Shown: positions 1 through 11,366, counted from the stretch's first letter. The stretch: 64,000 bases of DNA from Phytopythium helicoides (GCA_024867545.1 JANFNE010000002.1:310001-374000); one strand, 5' to 3'. Program-made: numbers and translations. Notes: generated by a model from the letters alone, not told the origin.

Positions 1-829
1 TTGGCCACGCTGCTAGCAGATGAAACAGCTTGAATCCTAGAGGCACAAGCGCCTGTTGGGATTGTGACGCACAACCGCCAATCAAGTAACCTTTGAGCGA
101 TGCGGTGATGCATTGGGAGCAAGTTACACTGCATGTTTGCAGTTGGTTCCCCTCTCCCCCCAGGTACTTCAATAGTCTTCATGGCTCCTCGGTGTGTGGG
201 TGTGTGGTTACAGTGAATCAAGTGCTTCAAACTGCTATCTGTTTCTGGATCTCCAGGTGCGCGATTTAACTTTGAATATGTCGGCTTCAACCCAAATACC
301 TTCAAACAAGATCATTCCAAACGCCCCCAAATCGATGCTTGAATGCCTGTGGCTGTTGTCGGAGAAGATTATCAAGGACTTCACGTTAGTTCATGATGGA
401 GATACTTTGTGTGGACGAGTTTGTGTTTTGTTCGACTTCATTCAGCATGGATTCTTGTTTTACCTCTGCTGACCAGATCAACAATTTGTAAAAAATCTCG
501 AGATAACTATGGGGGTGTCGGTAGAATGCAAGACAGAAACTACATCAAAGCGGCTCTGTTATCTTCTGCTGCACCAGCACTTTCTGGCACCATGGAAAAG
601 AGCCTGGTTCAGCTGTTTTGCCTTTATTGGAGCCACTTTATTACACTCAGGCGCTCAAAAAGATATTGAGAGAAGAAGGTACCTGTGAAAAGATCACTAG
701 AGACGCAACAACTGAAGATCTGGGATATTTGAGCAATGCAGGGGAGCTGATTGACCGAGTGAGAGTTTTTGTGGAGCACTCCGAAAATCACCACGGAAAT
801 GGGTGATACGAAAGTACGATTTCAAGTAG
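1..829. other. no supported gene
   Basis: Only short overlapping reading frames without recognisable motifs are seen. From about 730 onward the sequence resembles, in inverted orientation, the stretch around 17300-17390, so the outer fringe of the first inverted repeat probably reaches in here. The homology is patchy. Confidence 0.5.
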
Positions 830-1576
830 ATTGGCAGCATCGTCGAGACCGCGCTGGTGGATCTATCGAGCTCAGAGAGCGTGAACAAGTTCTGTGAGTC
901 AATCAAGACACGCTCACCACCTTTGTTGAACCTCACAATCCTCTGCAACGCTGGCGTCGAGCTCCCAACAAAGGCACTCACGACGGATGGAGTCGAGATG
1001 ACGTTCGGCGTCAACCACCTCGGTCACTTCCAGCTCGTCACGTCACTACTCGATATCACCAAGCGCATCGTCATCGTATCGTCGGAGACCCACGACCCCG
1101 CCGAGAACACTCCTATCGCACCACCAAAAGAGTTCACTCTCGAGCAGCTTGCACGCGGTCTTGAGCCGTACAATGGAGGAGAGACATACTCTGCCAGCAA
1201 GCTGCTCAACCTGCTCTTCACGAACGAGCTACTACGTCGAAACCCCACGGGGATCGAGGTCATCGCCTACACGCCAGGTTATACGCCCGACACGGGACTA
1301 GGACGTCACCATGACAAGACGAACTTCGACTTGGACGCGATCAAAGCGTTCTGCGCCGAGCGCGGGATTCGTGTGAGCACCGCCGCGTATTCGGGAGCGT
1401 TCATGGCTACGATCTGTGCTGAGCGCGACTGGACCTCTCGCGGATGGACAAGCGGCATGTACATCCGTGTGGATGAGCCGTACCACACGTCGGAGCAAGC
1501 GAAGGACCCCAAGCTGGCGAAGGAGCTGTGGGAGCTGTCGGAGAAGCTTCTCGAGCAGTTTGGCGTCCGTCCGTGA
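830..1576 (+). pseudogene. 5'-truncated short-chain dehydrogenase (SDR)
   Basis: The reading frame matches the full-length SDR copies of this window from their residue 57 (GSIVETALVD) to the C terminus. It keeps CNAG, NHLG, the catalytic SSET serine region and the active-site YSASK motif. The N-terminal 55 residues with the TGANAGLG cofactor-binding motif are missing, and an in-frame TAG sits directly before the homology (827-829). No ATG lies at the start of the homology. Without the nucleotide-binding motif an active oxidoreductase is unlikely, so I call it a pseudogene. Its C-terminal part is mirrored in the right arm of the inverted repeat. Confidence 0.8.
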
Positions 1577-2613
1577 AGCAAGGTAACAGTATCACGTAGG
1601 CAATCGGAGCAGCAGCAGTAGGAAGGTAGCTCGGTGGTTGTTTGCTTGTGTTTTGCATGACTTTGTTCAACACGATTCCTTTTCTCTTCCTTCCAGGCAT
1701 CCCCAGGTGACTTGTACTCTAGAGTATCTTGAACGATCCTGCTGTGACTGCTGGAGGGAGCTTTAGTCTGTAGCTGACGTCTTCGACAGGAGTCACCACT
1801 GGCTCATCACTAGCGAATCGGACCCGAACACTTGTGTTGAAAAGGGACTTAGCCTCGATAACAGTCGAGAAAAGATGGCAACCCCTATGACTCTTGAAGG
1901 ATCTGAAAATGTTTGGCATTCTGGTATGATGGCTTCGGTGAATCGATTGTCACCAGCCGTGGCTCCGTGCTAATCATGAATACCTACAATGTCCATAAGG
2001 GGACGGACAGAGCGGAAGCTTCCAGGCAAACACAGTCGCGATCCTCTGATGAGTGTTTCGCTCACCGGGTAGATTGGGTTGGTTGAAGTGCCAGCGACCT
2101 CAGGGATGAGGACATTCGACACGGTTATCTCACACACAGCGGACCGTCTCTCGGCTAGATTAGATTTGTGCCGAGTGTCCGCATCGAGGCGGTGCTGATC
2201 AAATAGCCAACATTTGACGAAGGAGATCTGACGCAGCACCAGCGGCGCTTGCTCCTCGGCACCGCGGTTGTAGCCATCAAGCTACCGTGGCGTGGGACCC
2301 GTAAAGATACGCAACCAGCCGTAAGAGTGCTTCTTGATGCGTGCCGTTTGCTTCGTGATGGGGGAGATCCACGTGAGCTTTTGAACTGATGGGAGTCATT
2401 TCATCAGAGACCTCTTCATCGATGCACACCTCTTCATCGACGCCCATATATAGCCAAAGATTCGATCACGAGCGATCCGAATGTGAAGGAGGAGCTTCAG
2501 GTTCGGTTCTCAACCCATCCGAGACAGCAAACCATGAAGACAAAATGGACGAGACTGCCTCGCCACCAGAGAATCAGCTTCAACATCATCAGATAACTCT
2601 TCATTCCTTCCTC
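1577..2613. other. intergenic, inside left repeat arm
   Basis: This is the stretch between the truncated SDR and the leucine-zipper gene. Fragments with coding-like character (1970-2239 minus strand and about 2255-2375) are interrupted by stops and match no family I recognise. The whole stretch is mirrored at 15471-16522. Confidence 0.5.
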
Positions 2614-3492
2614 TTACAGCAACCCCACTCTGGAGCCATCCGTTTCGTCACCGACATTTTCGACACCCAACAAACTGTTTGGCGTAATGAGCGCTCGTCC
2701 GACAAGCAACGACACATCACGTGGGTCTCGAAGCAGCTGAGAAAACACCGAAACCAAGGCGGCGTCCAAGTTGTACCGCACACACCGATCTTGGTGGCGG
2801 TTGTGAACGTCGGTTCCTTCCTCGAACCAAAACGTGATGCGCGCGTCGGACTCCACATACCGGTCGACGAGCTGCGAAATAAGGTGCTCGTGGCCGATAA
2901 TGTGCGGGAACACGACCTCCACCGTCGCGCGCGCGATCCAGAAAGTGAAGGACGCGCGCGTTGAGATGATGACGCTGGTATCCGTTTGAACGATCTCGTA
3001 TTCGCGCAGCGCCACCCTCATGTTGCGGAAGCAGGTCGAGTAGATCTCCATTTGCTCGATGAAGTGCTCTGTGCCAGCGAACCCGCTGCCAATGTCCACT
3101 GCGGGGTGCATGACACTCTCAATGAACGCTCGTTGCTCGGTAGCGTCGACGATCGGCGGCCATCGCTCTCGGTGGTGCTGCACTAAACGACTCGACGAGA
3201 ACGACCGCAGCTGGTACCCGTGATGAAAGAGTCGATAGAACTCGCGCACGGTCTGGAGCAGCGACCCGTCCCGGAGATGCCGCTGGTTGAGCTCCTTGGC
3301 GAGCAGCAGCTCCCTCAGCGTCGTGAGCTCGCGGATCTCCTGCCGCAGGTTGTGCACGTCGAGCGTGAGGTTGAAATCGACGGACCGCTCCCTGAGCACC
3401 GACTTATACGGTCCCCATCCTCGCTCCTTCCTGCCTTTGGCGGCTCCCTTCCGACGACTGACTAGAGCTTTAGCGTCCGATCCGTCCGACAT
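2614..3492 (-). CDS. leucine-zipper / NTF2-like domain protein (left copy)
   Basis: Single-exon 292-aa protein starting at ATG 3492. A basic stretch (residues 13-37, RRKGAAKGRKER..) is followed by a perfect leucine heptad, L42, L49, L56 and L63, and then by about 190 residues beginning VREFYRLFHHGY that look like a SnoaL/NTF2-like fold. This order, zipper then a YRLF-containing domain, is what I know from a large oomycete family annotated as bZIP transcription factors. The canonical bZIP basic signature (NxxAAxxxR) is not visible, so DNA binding is uncertain; it could be a dimerising NTF2-like protein. The gene has a nearly identical twin at 14592-15470 in the other repeat arm (differences include V11A and an A-to-M near residue 221). 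Confidence 0.7.
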   Translation of the reverse strand: MSDGSDAKALVSRRKGAAKGRKERGWGPYKSVLRERSVDFNLTLDVHNLRQEIRELTTLRELLLAKELNQRHLRDGSLLQTVREFYRLFHHGYQLRSFSSSRLVQHHRERWPPIVDATEQRAFIESVMHPAVDIGSGFAGTEHFIEQMEIYSTCFRNMRVALREYEIVQTDTSVIISTRASFTFWIARATVEVVFPHIIGHEHLISQLVDRYVESDARITFWFEEGTDVHNRHQDRCVRYNLDAALVSVFSQLLRDPRDVSLLVGRALITPNSLLGVENVGDETDGSRVGLL

Positions 3493-5072
3493 TCGGTGGA
3501 GACGAGTGGAGTGGTGGCTCCTGACAAAGTTGGCTGAGGACGTTCCTGGACTTTTTGGCGTGCGGAGAAACGCCGAGGACGTGGCGGTCGCAGCAACACG
3601 CGGATGGATCCAGCCAGCTTTCTGAATGGAGCTTCACTTCAATAGACGGCTGGTTTGACCAGGAATGGGAGATGCAGCGACGCAGAGCCGTCCGAAATTC
3701 GCCAGGAAACCGAACGGGTGAACAGCCGGCGGAGACTCGAGGTCAGGCGCACTGGTCAGGCAGGTTTGTTGCAAGGAAGCAGCTGGATAGGGACGCGATA
3801 GGGTCAGAAATAGCGCACACACGGACGATCGGCGCGACGCTAGTGGACAGTTTGGAGCCGCAACTGGGGCTGTGCGGTATTTTAGAGTCGATTGATGTGC
3901 ATCACCACCGGAACTGCAGAGGTGGCGCTGGTGGTGGTCGAGCCTCGCGTTCGAGCATCGAGAGAAGTTGAGCAAGGCGGTTAGCCTACTTGCATCAAAG
4001 TGGGTCCAGTGGATGAGCTTTTGCATGAGGTGACCACGTCAGGGCGAATGATACTGCTGACATCGTGGAGCAAAGACAATCTTCTGTGTGACATAATGGC
4101 AGCTGCGCTCTCCGTACAGGAAACAGGAAACAGCGGTTTGGGTAGCGAAGTCTCTGTTCATGCATGAGGACGGGAGCTCGACGCCGGCAGGGATGCGAGC
4201 TCGAACACTCTGACGCAGTGTCGTAGACCCATGGAGCTTCGAGCACTATGCTAAACTTCACTCAGATGGGATACCATGGCACACCACCATGAATGGAATC
4301 GACGATTTGTGTTGAGCTGAGGGATTCTGTAATGCGAACTGGAACACCAACGTCAACGCAGGTGCTTACGCAGTGGGAGTGCTCATTCCAGCTCTCTGAG
4401 CGCAACAGAGATTTGAAGAGGATGCGATGGCAGTGCAAGGCGCGAGCTATGTGGTTGATGCTCACCACAGGTGGAAGTCTCAACTGGAAACACGAACTCA
4501 AGACCAAAACAGCGTGAATCGTAACGAGCTCTCACCTACAGCTACACCAACTTCATCGAGTTGTCTGAGACTTTTGAGACCGTGGCAAAGCAACAAGTAG
4601 CAGACCACAACGAGGGTTGTTGAACACTCCCAACACCAAGTTCATGCACCACAGGACGAAAGCAAGAAATGACCAGAAAGTATACTCGCCAGATACGCAT
4701 CTTCATCTTCGTGGGAGCTCAAAAGTCGTCAATATCCCCACACGACTCAACTCATACCGCGCGCAGTAAGTCAAGTGTCGAGGCAAGCGCGCTTGAACCG
4801 CGCTACGCATCCTTTTTTCTAGTTGACACAAGCAAAGGGACGAAAAAGAGCACAATGTGAGACCAATCGATTCAATCAAAGGGTCCAGAGCCATGGTGGA
4901 TGGAGGTGCCCTCGGCGACTTCACCAATCACCATACCTCCGTGAAAACCGAGAGCTATCCCATGATCACCACTGCAAGCACATCCTGGGCATTGGCGATA
5001 TAGGCGCCCGCTTTTGACTTGTTTTTTGTATGTGAAACCCGTCGCGTCCCGTCGAGTGTTGCAGTGCAACAA
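3493..5072. other. intergenic, inside left repeat arm
   Basis: This holds the upstream region of the minus-strand zipper gene and then the inner end of the arm. Open frames at 3555-3971 (+), 3634-4026 (-) and 4262-4517 are conserved in the mirror arm, but only because the arms are recent copies. They overlap each other on both strands and show no motif. From 4908 the similarity to the right arm is patchy and ends near 4993. The remaining 80 bp lead into the ATG of the next gene. Confidence 0.5.
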
Positions 5073-8000
5073 ATGCGCCGCGTCTCGGGGCGCGACGAGC
5101 CGTTGGCGCCGCCGTCGCCGCGCGACACGCAGCGGCTGCGGCTACTCGCGTGGCAGCAGCAGCGTCGCCAGATCTCGAGCGGCGGTGGCAGTGGCGGCGT
5201 GGACGACGACCGGCGGCGGGTTTTGCTGCAGCGGCGGCGCGAGAACATGGCGCAGCCGAGCCTCAAGCGGCTGGAGGAGCGCCGCAAGGAGCTGGGGGAG
5301 GGAAATGGCGAGCAGCAGGACGCGGGAGAGATGGAGAACCAGGCGTCGCCCAGCCGGAGCTCGTCGTCGATGGAGGGAGGAGAGGAGGAGGGAGACAACC
5401 AGCGAGAGAGCTCGGACGAGGACGAGCGGTTCGAGGAGGCGCACGCGGCGGAGAGGAGCGGGCTGGGCGGGTCCTACTTCCACCTGGACGGCGCCGAGAC
5501 GTTTGAGAACCCGTTCGCGTTCGAGCCCCAGGACAGCGACGTTGAGGCCGTGGAAACTACCGCGGACCCGGGAGTGATGCGCCGGACTATCGAGAAGATC
5601 CATGTTGATGTTCACGTGCGCCACAGCGTGGAGACCCTGGTGGAGCGCGATGATGAAGACGAGTCTCCGCGACTTGAGTCTCACGAGAGCTCGGAGGATG
5701 AGGCATCGGTGTCGATCACACAGGAGCGACTCACTCCAGTTCTTCGTTCTCACAGCGCGACAGCAACTTCCGAGCGGGAAGCTGATGTGACGCCTGCAAT
5801 GAACGTGAAGCAACGAGGGTGGTTTATGACAACAGCGTGGGTCGCAGTTCTGGTCGCGCTTGCAGCCAGCGCAGTGATGGCGTATCTTGATCCATCTTCT
5901 CCGTGGATCAAGGTTTTGAAAAAGGCGGGCGAAGTTGCAGTGGTGTATTTGAGCTCGTATGCAGTCGAGTCGGGGCTCGCAATCAAGCGTTCCATTCTGC
6001 GGTCATCGCTCGCTCCAGTTTTGAGCAGGGTTGCGGTGTCTACGAAATCATTAGGTGGTGACCTGGTGCGATTGTCGAAGCAGCTCTCTCAGGACGCAAA
6101 GTCGATTTGCTCCAGGACATCGTCTACCATCAACGCTCAAGTTCGCGCATCGGCTAGCGATATTGCCGCTTCATACCAAGTCCTCGAATCCAAAGTCTTG
6201 CATTGGTCAGCATCAGCCAAGACATTCGTCAATGAGCGTGTTGCTGCGTATGTGGACCGTGGTGCGCACTTGACGGATGATGTGCGTAGCCGTCTGCTTG
6301 AGCCTCTTGAAGCCGAAAAATCTCGAATGGATGCGATCAAGCAAAAGCTGAATGATCAGGAGGAACGATTGCTAAAGGGACTCGAGAAAATGAAAGAGAA
6401 CCGCGTCGCCTACACGAACGCTGCAGATGACATTCTGTCAGAAGGAGCGACGATGATTTCTGACAGCATCAAGGAAGTCAAGGACTCTGCAAAGCGTCAC
6501 ATCAACTCCTTTACCGAGAAGATCTCCCTTGCGTTGAAGAATTTCGACAGTGGTAATGGGGAGTATGAAGCGGACGATGTTGCTGGTATCCACAATCCTT
6601 TCGAGACAGAAGAACCCATTCCATCCGAAGTAGATCAGACAGCAAATGTGGCCAACACTGCTGGTGGCGATGACAGCCCAGTTCAAGACATCGACAGCAT
6701 TCTGGATGACAATGTCGAGTTAGCAACTGTGGCAGAGATTATCGAGGAAATTGTGGACACTGCTGATATTGCTGCTGCTATTGATGAGCTGTCCCTGCTG
6801 TCTGAAGGCAATCATGCCGGAGATAGCGATAAATTGCAAGCCACCGCGGGCAATGCGATGACGTCGGAACAAGTGCTCGCAGAGATCAAGGAGCAACACA
6901 CGTTTACCGAGAGAGATGTTGGTTCAATCGCAGCTTTGGAAGGTGGCTTGGAGGCGCAGGTAACAACAGAGAAACTGAACGGAGAGGATGTGCAAATCAG
7001 CGCAGAGCTTCACCAAATGGATATTGCTGAAGCTTCGGATTATTTCGAGCGAGGACAAGATGAGTCGGTGATACGCAGTGAGGAATCCATTGGAGAGGAA
7101 CTTCGCCGGATCGCGGATGAAGAGAAGCTGGAACTTGAGATTGCGAGCGCAACTGCCAAGGTGGCTGCTGAGTTGCTGAAGATCAGTATCGAAACGATAG
7201 ACGGAGCTCGGACGCTCGAGGAGAAATTGCAATCTGCCCGCGCCGCCGTGGAGAGCGAGACGATGGCTCATATTTGCAAGGATGCAGAATGTGCCGCAAA
7301 GTCTGTTCATGATGTCGTGAGCAACATTGCTGAGAGCGCCGAAAGTATTCTTGCGCCGACGGAGCACATCAGTGGAAGCGTAAAGGATTCCGTGATTCCT
7401 GCCGCGAAGAATATTGCTCCGGTAGTCAGCCCTCGATCACCCGTAGGTGCTTCGAAGACCAGCCGCGAGCAGCTGCTTCCTTTTGCTACGATCTCAGCCG
7501 CGTTCCTTTTGATGGCGGTACCAATTGCGTACTTCCTGATGCGCTCATGGAAGCGCTGGCAGATGAAGCAAGCAAGACAGCTACGGTGGCGTCGAAGGAC
7601 AGAGCTAAAGCAGCGATTGTGGGAAACCGAAGACGATGACGCAGAAGAAGTGGTGTTGCTGTCAGGCCCGACGATGGAGAACGGTCCGGCAGAGTCCGAT
7701 TGTGACGATAATGACTTGGCGTCGCACTCACCCTCAACTCCTACAAGCGACACCTCACTTGATAAAGATCCACTTGATCGGTTGGACAACACCGACGACT
7801 TGCCAGTTGCGACGGAGCATGATTCAAGCGATGCCCGCAAGTCTGTTGTGACTGCCTCCCAATTCGACCAATTGGATACGACCAGTGCATCTAGTGCTCC
7901 CACAATGCGAGTAACACGACATACTACGCACACCCAACGCGCGTTGTCATTCTCTCCGCAGAGCTCCCGCTCGCGTGAACTCCCAAGTGAACAGAAGTAA
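5073..8000 (+). CDS. hypothetical two-TM protein with long amphipathic helices
   Basis: 975-aa single-exon protein. The frame is open upstream to 5019 but the first ATG is 5073 (MRRVSGRDEPLAPP). Residues 1-190 are low-complexity and charged (Arg/Gln/Glu/Gly). A hydrophobic helix at about 250-272 (AWVAVLVALAASAVMAY) and a second at about 803-826 (LPFATISAAFLLMAVPIAYF) look like membrane segments. The roughly 500 residues between them are predicted helix, rich in Ala/Ser/Glu/Lys, acidic in the second half, resembling amphipathic coiled or apolipoprotein-like helices. The tail after the second TM starts basic (RSWKRWQMKQARQLRWRRR) and then becomes acidic and Ser/Thr-rich. No family recognised. 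It is the first gene of the core between the repeat arms and converges on the LysM gene 134 bp away. Confidence 0.8.
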   Translation: MRRVSGRDEPLAPPSPRDTQRLRLLAWQQQRRQISSGGGSGGVDDDRRRVLLQRRRENMAQPSLKRLEERRKELGEGNGEQQDAGEMENQASPSRSSSSMEGGEEEGDNQRESSDEDERFEEAHAAERSGLGGSYFHLDGAETFENPFAFEPQDSDVEAVETTADPGVMRRTIEKIHVDVHVRHSVETLVERDDEDESPRLESHESSEDEASVSITQERLTPVLRSHSATATSEREADVTPAMNVKQRGWFMTTAWVAVLVALAASAVMAYLDPSSPWIKVLKKAGEVAVVYLSSYAVESGLAIKRSILRSSLAPVLSRVAVSTKSLGGDLVRLSKQLSQDAKSICSRTSSTINAQVRASASDIAASYQVLESKVLHWSASAKTFVNERVAAYVDRGAHLTDDVRSRLLEPLEAEKSRMDAIKQKLNDQEERLLKGLEKMKENRVAYTNAADDILSEGATMISDSIKEVKDSAKRHINSFTEKISLALKNFDSGNGEYEADDVAGIHNPFETEEPIPSEVDQTANVANTAGGDDSPVQDIDSILDDNVELATVAEIIEEIVDTADIAAAIDELSLLSEGNHAGDSDKLQATAGNAMTSEQVLAEIKEQHTFTERDVGSIAALEGGLEAQVTTEKLNGEDVQISAELHQMDIAEASDYFERGQDESVIRSEESIGEELRRIADEEKLELEIASATAKVAAELLKISIETIDGARTLEEKLQSARAAVESETMAHICKDAECAAKSVHDVVSNIAESAESILAPTEHISGSVKDSVIPAAKNIAPVVSPRSPVGASKTSREQLLPFATISAAFLLMAVPIAYFLMRSWKRWQMKQARQLRWRRRTELKQRLWETEDDDAEEVVLLSGPTMENGPAESDCDDNDLASHSPSTPTSDTSLDKDPLDRLDNTDDLPVATEHDSSDARKSVVTASQFDQLDTTSASSAPTMRVTRHTTHTQRALSFSPQSSRSRELPSEQK

Positions 8001-8134
8001 TCGAGGACAATATCGACCAAGTGGAGCTCAGTAATGCTAGCGTGGAGCGAGTAGGACCGCAACTCACGCACTACAAATATATATTCCCATGAAGCTCCGT
8101 TGGAGTAGACTTTGTTGCGGCAAAGGCGGGCAGC

Positions 8135-9298
8135 TCACGCGATCGAGGCCGTGACTCCGCCGCCGATGGGCATGTACGCGCTCCGAAGACCATCGTTGTC
8201 ACTGCTGTCACTTGCTCGACGCTCGCGTTCATCGCGACGTCCACTCTCCTGTGTCTCGAGTCGCTTGACTACAAGCTTGAGTCCTGGGCGGATCTCGCCT
8301 CGGTAGCCCTTGGGGAAGTACGCGCGATTGTACTCGCGGATCTCGTCGTACGTCATGCCGTACCGCTCGGCGATGCCATGCGGCGTCTCGCCCGCCTCGA
8401 CCACGTGAATCTGCTTGGTGAGCTTGACCTCGGCAATGTGGCGGCGGCTTTCAGCTTCCCGTGAGGCCTCAAGGTCTGGCACGATGAGGGGCTCGCCAGG
8501 GTTGAGGTCGGCTCGCTTGCCAACCGGGAAGCGACCGCGGTTGAGCTGCAGCAGCACCGCGTAGCTGATCTCGTACTGCGCGCACAGCGACGCGAACGTG
8601 TCGGAGGGGGTCACGACGTGGGTCTTGTACCTGGCAAAGGTGGCGGACGAGCTCGCGTAGGTCGTCGGCGCGCTCGCATCCTCCTCCTCTGGCGCGGCGT
8701 CGGGCTCCATCTCGCCCGAGTTGAAGATGCGCACGTGCAGCATCTGCCCCGGCTCGAGCGAGCCGCGCTCGCCCGCGGGGAAGAAGCGGCGGTTGTCCTG
8801 GCGCAGCAGCTCCTCGGTCGTGTTGTACTGCGCCGCAATGTCTCGCAGCGACTCGCCCGGCCGCACGAGGTGCATCTGCCCCCACCCGTTGTCGATGCAG
8901 TCGGGCGGCGGCGGCAGCGACACCCGCCGCGGGTCGTCCACCACGAGCTGCTGGCCCGCGTACAGCTTCACTCGTCGCGCCTTGGCGCCCAGCAGCGGGT
9001 TGAGCGCCAGCAGCGCGGCCTCGGTCGTGCCCGTCTTGGCCGCCACGCGCGCCAGCGTATCGCCGTCCTGCACCGTGTAGCGGAACGGCGAGGCCGCGGG
9101 CGGCGGCGGAGGCGCCGACAGCTGCTGCGCGCGGCCGCTGGACGCGTTGGAGGACGTCACGGTGCCGTACATGGCGCCAGGAGGGCGAGCGGAGGCGGTG
9201 GCGGTGGTGGCGGAGGCGTCGGCTTGGAGTATGAGCGGCAAAGACGCGGTGGAAGGGGTGTGTACGGGTGGAAGCGACGCATTGAAGATTTCATACAT
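8135..9298 (-). CDS. four-LysM-domain protein
   Basis: 387-aa protein. The frame is open to 9385, but the first ATG is at 9298 (MYEIFNASLPP). Four LysM motifs are visible at about residues 73-120 (YTVQDGDTLARVA), 143-189 (HLVRPGESLRDIA), 226-273 (HVVTPSDTFASLC) and 297-344 (IHVVEAGETPHGIA), each ending in a PGxxLxV-type turn. LysM modules bind N-acetylglucosamine polymers (chitin, peptidoglycan). Spacers are proline-rich (60-71) and acidic (195-210), and the tail is highly charged. There is no convincing hydrophobic signal peptide after the chosen ATG, so an intracellular location or a missed 5' exon must be considered. The third and fourth repeats share a YxxxxxLNRGRFP/YNRAYFP block, as does the second (DNRRFFP). 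Confidence 0.88.
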   Translation of the reverse strand: MYEIFNASLPPVHTPSTASLPLILQADASATTATASARPPGAMYGTVTSSNASSGRAQQLSAPPPPPAASPFRYTVQDGDTLARVAAKTGTTEAALLALNPLLGAKARRVKLYAGQQLVVDDPRRVSLPPPPDCIDNGWGQMHLVRPGESLRDIAAQYNTTEELLRQDNRRFFPAGERGSLEPGQMLHVRIFNSGEMEPDAAPEEEDASAPTTYASSSATFARYKTHVVTPSDTFASLCAQYEISYAVLLQLNRGRFPVGKRADLNPGEPLIVPDLEASREAESRRHIAEVKLTKQIHVVEAGETPHGIAERYGMTYDEIREYNRAYFPKGYRGEIRPGLKLVVKRLETQESGRRDERERRASDSSDNDGLRSAYMPIGGGVTASIA

Positions 9299-9381
9299 GG
9301 TGATGGTGGAGGTGTAGGACTGTTGGCGGAGGACAGAGGGAGGAATCTTGACACGCGTGGAACAGCTGGACTGATTTTCTA

Positions 9382-9418
9382 CCAATAGAAGGGTCAGAAA
9401 TACATGGTTTTGACCAAT
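9382..9418 (-). promoter_or_regulatory. paired CCAAT boxes, 32 bp apart, upstream of LysM gene
   Basis: CCAAT occurs at 9382-9386 and 9414-9418, exactly 32 bp apart, 84-120 bp upstream of the LysM ATG. The second box sits in ACATGGTTTTGACCAAT, a 17-mer also present upstream of RMI1 at 36196-36212, where a CCAAT again lies 32 bp away. CCAAT boxes are NF-Y sites in eukaryotes; function here is inferred. Confidence 0.45.
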
Positions 9419-9569
9419 GAAACACTGTGAATCTTTGGAAGCAAGCTTCCAGGGAAAAACAGCTCATGGTGATGAGGTGCTGGGAAGCCTTTTGCTTTTC
9501 AAGGTGGTGGAGACGCGCGGAAGAAGGTTCATGGAGGCAAGTTAATTAACGAATTCGCCCAGTTGGTGT

Positions 9570-10652
9570 TTATGTGGAGCAGCAGGGGTCGACGTTGCCG
9601 CCCATGACGTCGGCCTCGGTGTCCTTGAAGAGCGCGAAGCCGAGGCCCAGGCCGATGACGACGGCCACGAACATGAGCGACTCGTACGTCATGACGATGA
9701 GCATGGCGAAGTAGGCGAGCGCCATGTGGGCCACGTAGCATGCAGCGAGCGCGAGCTTGCACCAGAACGGGATGCGGCGCATCATGGTGAGCTTGGAGGC
9801 GTTGGGCAGCGCGTCGTTGAAGGACGCCGAGTGCGCGCTGCCGTCGCCGCTGTGCACGGGCGTGGCGACGGCCGCGTAGTCGGCGAGGCTGAAGACGATG
9901 CCGTAGTCGCGGTAGAAGCGCTTCTCGACCATGTCGCGCGCCTCGCCCATGCCCTCGACCGACATGCCGAGCAGCACGACGCCGAGGAAGCCGAAGGCGT
10001 ACTTGACGGCGGACGAGAGCACCCACGGCTGGAAGAGCAGCAGCACGCAGGTCGCGTCGCCCCCAATGGCCAGCTGGAAGCCGTCGAACATGGTCGACCC
10101 GCGCGGGTCGGCCGACGACCCCGAGTCGCAGAAGCCCGTGCCTGCCGCCTGCTTGGCCACGTAGCTCGTCGGGTCGCTGTAGATGAGCTGGGCGTGCGCG
10201 GCCGAGCACGCGTAGATCTTCTGGCCGCCGTACGTGATCCAGGGCACGGCGTGCGTGAGCTCCGAGTAGGGCTTGCCGCACACGGGGCACGTGATCTCGG
10301 TCGCGTCCTTGTAGATGACGTCGGTCGTGATGTCGGCCTCCTCCGGCGAGCCCAAGTAGTTGGCCTGCCGTCGCACACATGCACACACACATTAGCGACC
10401 GCGCCTCCACCGCCAGCGACCGCAGGGCTCGCCACGCACCGGCTCGTTCTGCAGCGCGTCAATGTGGCCCGCCATCTCGCACGCGTAGATGAACTGGTCG
10501 CCCAGGATGGTCGCGTTGATGTCCTGCTTGACGTCCATGTTGCAGATCGGACACGTCGTCTTGCGCAGGTTCTGGCCCGCCTCAGACGCCGAGAGGACCA
10601 TCAAAAGCACCGCAAGCGCCAGCAGCAGCCGCCGAGCAGCCGCGCGCGCCAT
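9570..10652 (-). CDS. Ctr-type copper transporter with two metal-binding-like ectodomain repeats
   Basis: Two exons: 10652-10440 and 10364-9570 (75-nt intron, donor GTGCGT, acceptor GGCAG, phase 0), giving 335 aa. Residues 1-26 are a signal peptide (RRLLLALAVLLMVLSASEA). Two extracellular segments resemble the YHS/TRASH metal-binding fold: one starting at CPIC (34-37) and one at CPVC (97-100), each followed by a (GD)QFIYACEM/GQKIYACSA strand. Then MFDGFQ and three helices: about 177-204, 270-296 with the Ctr-typical MLIVMTYES, and 299-316 with the GLGLGFALF small-residue packing motif. It ends in a Cys pair (CCST), as in the cytosolic tails of Ctr proteins. Ctr proteins import Cu(I) as trimers. 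It is divergently paired with the related gene at 11367. Confidence 0.87.
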
Positions 10653-11366
10653 GTCGCCGCCCCCGCTCGGCTCCACGCGCCGAGAGAGAATGGAGAAGTG
10701 TCGGCGTCGCGCAGCAGCAGCAGCGTCGTGAGGCCGCCTGCTTCCGCCGCTGCACTTGGAATTTGTATGTCGGGGGTAGAGGTGGAGGAGCGCAGCTGGC
10801 GCGTGGCGCCTGAACTCCGAGACCGGATTCAACAATTTCACGTAATTTACGGGATAGATTGCACAATTTGTAGTAGATGGTGTTATCTAAACGTATAAAT
10901 GGAGAGCTATTTTCTATATAAGTCAACCAATTCAAACGTCGATTTATCATAAAGGAATAGATTGAAACGCATCTCGCACCCACAATGGCCACGCAGCATA
11001 CACCGCTCCAGTGATGTGATCGATATTGTTGAATGCGCAAGCTCGAAGCTCCTGCCAAGCTCGCGCTTTTGATCACCACCGAGACCCCATGCCGTGCAAT
11101 CTGTGCCTTCAACTACGTCACCCACCTCCGTTTCTTGACGGATGAGCCTTCACGTGGCGCCGTTGTTGACAAGCTCACCTGCAGTAACAGCGCGTGCTCC
11201 CCACCCACATCGACAATCGCAGGAACCCCTCAACCTACTGATTTAGTCATATAAAAACACGCCAAAGTTTCCAAAAATACGCGCCTCGCCTCCGTAATCT
11301 ACCTCTTAGGAAGCTCCGCCGCCATGCCGCCACTTGCCCACATTTTCGCTTCCCTCGCTCGTCGCC
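10653..11366. promoter_or_regulatory. shared upstream region of the divergent copper-transporter pair
   Basis: 714 bp between two head-to-head Ctr genes, so both promoters must lie here. AT-rich around 10840-10960 (low-complexity TTATA-like runs), GC-rich near both ATGs. No site could be assigned with confidence. Confidence 0.5.

Larger units (their letters stand above)
830..4993. repeat. inverted repeat 1, left arm
   Basis: This arm is repeated in inverted orientation at about 12798-17340. From about 945 to 4908 the two arms match almost base for base; for example the 292-aa gene differs at only about two residues. From 4908 to 4993 the match becomes patchy, with small deletions on the left side. 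At the outer end, shared patches continue to about 780. The arm carries a truncated SDR and an intact leucine-zipper/NTF2-like gene. It lacks a 224-bp stretch found in the right arm at 13243-13466. The inner end stops about 80 bp before the ATG of the next gene. Confidence 0.93.
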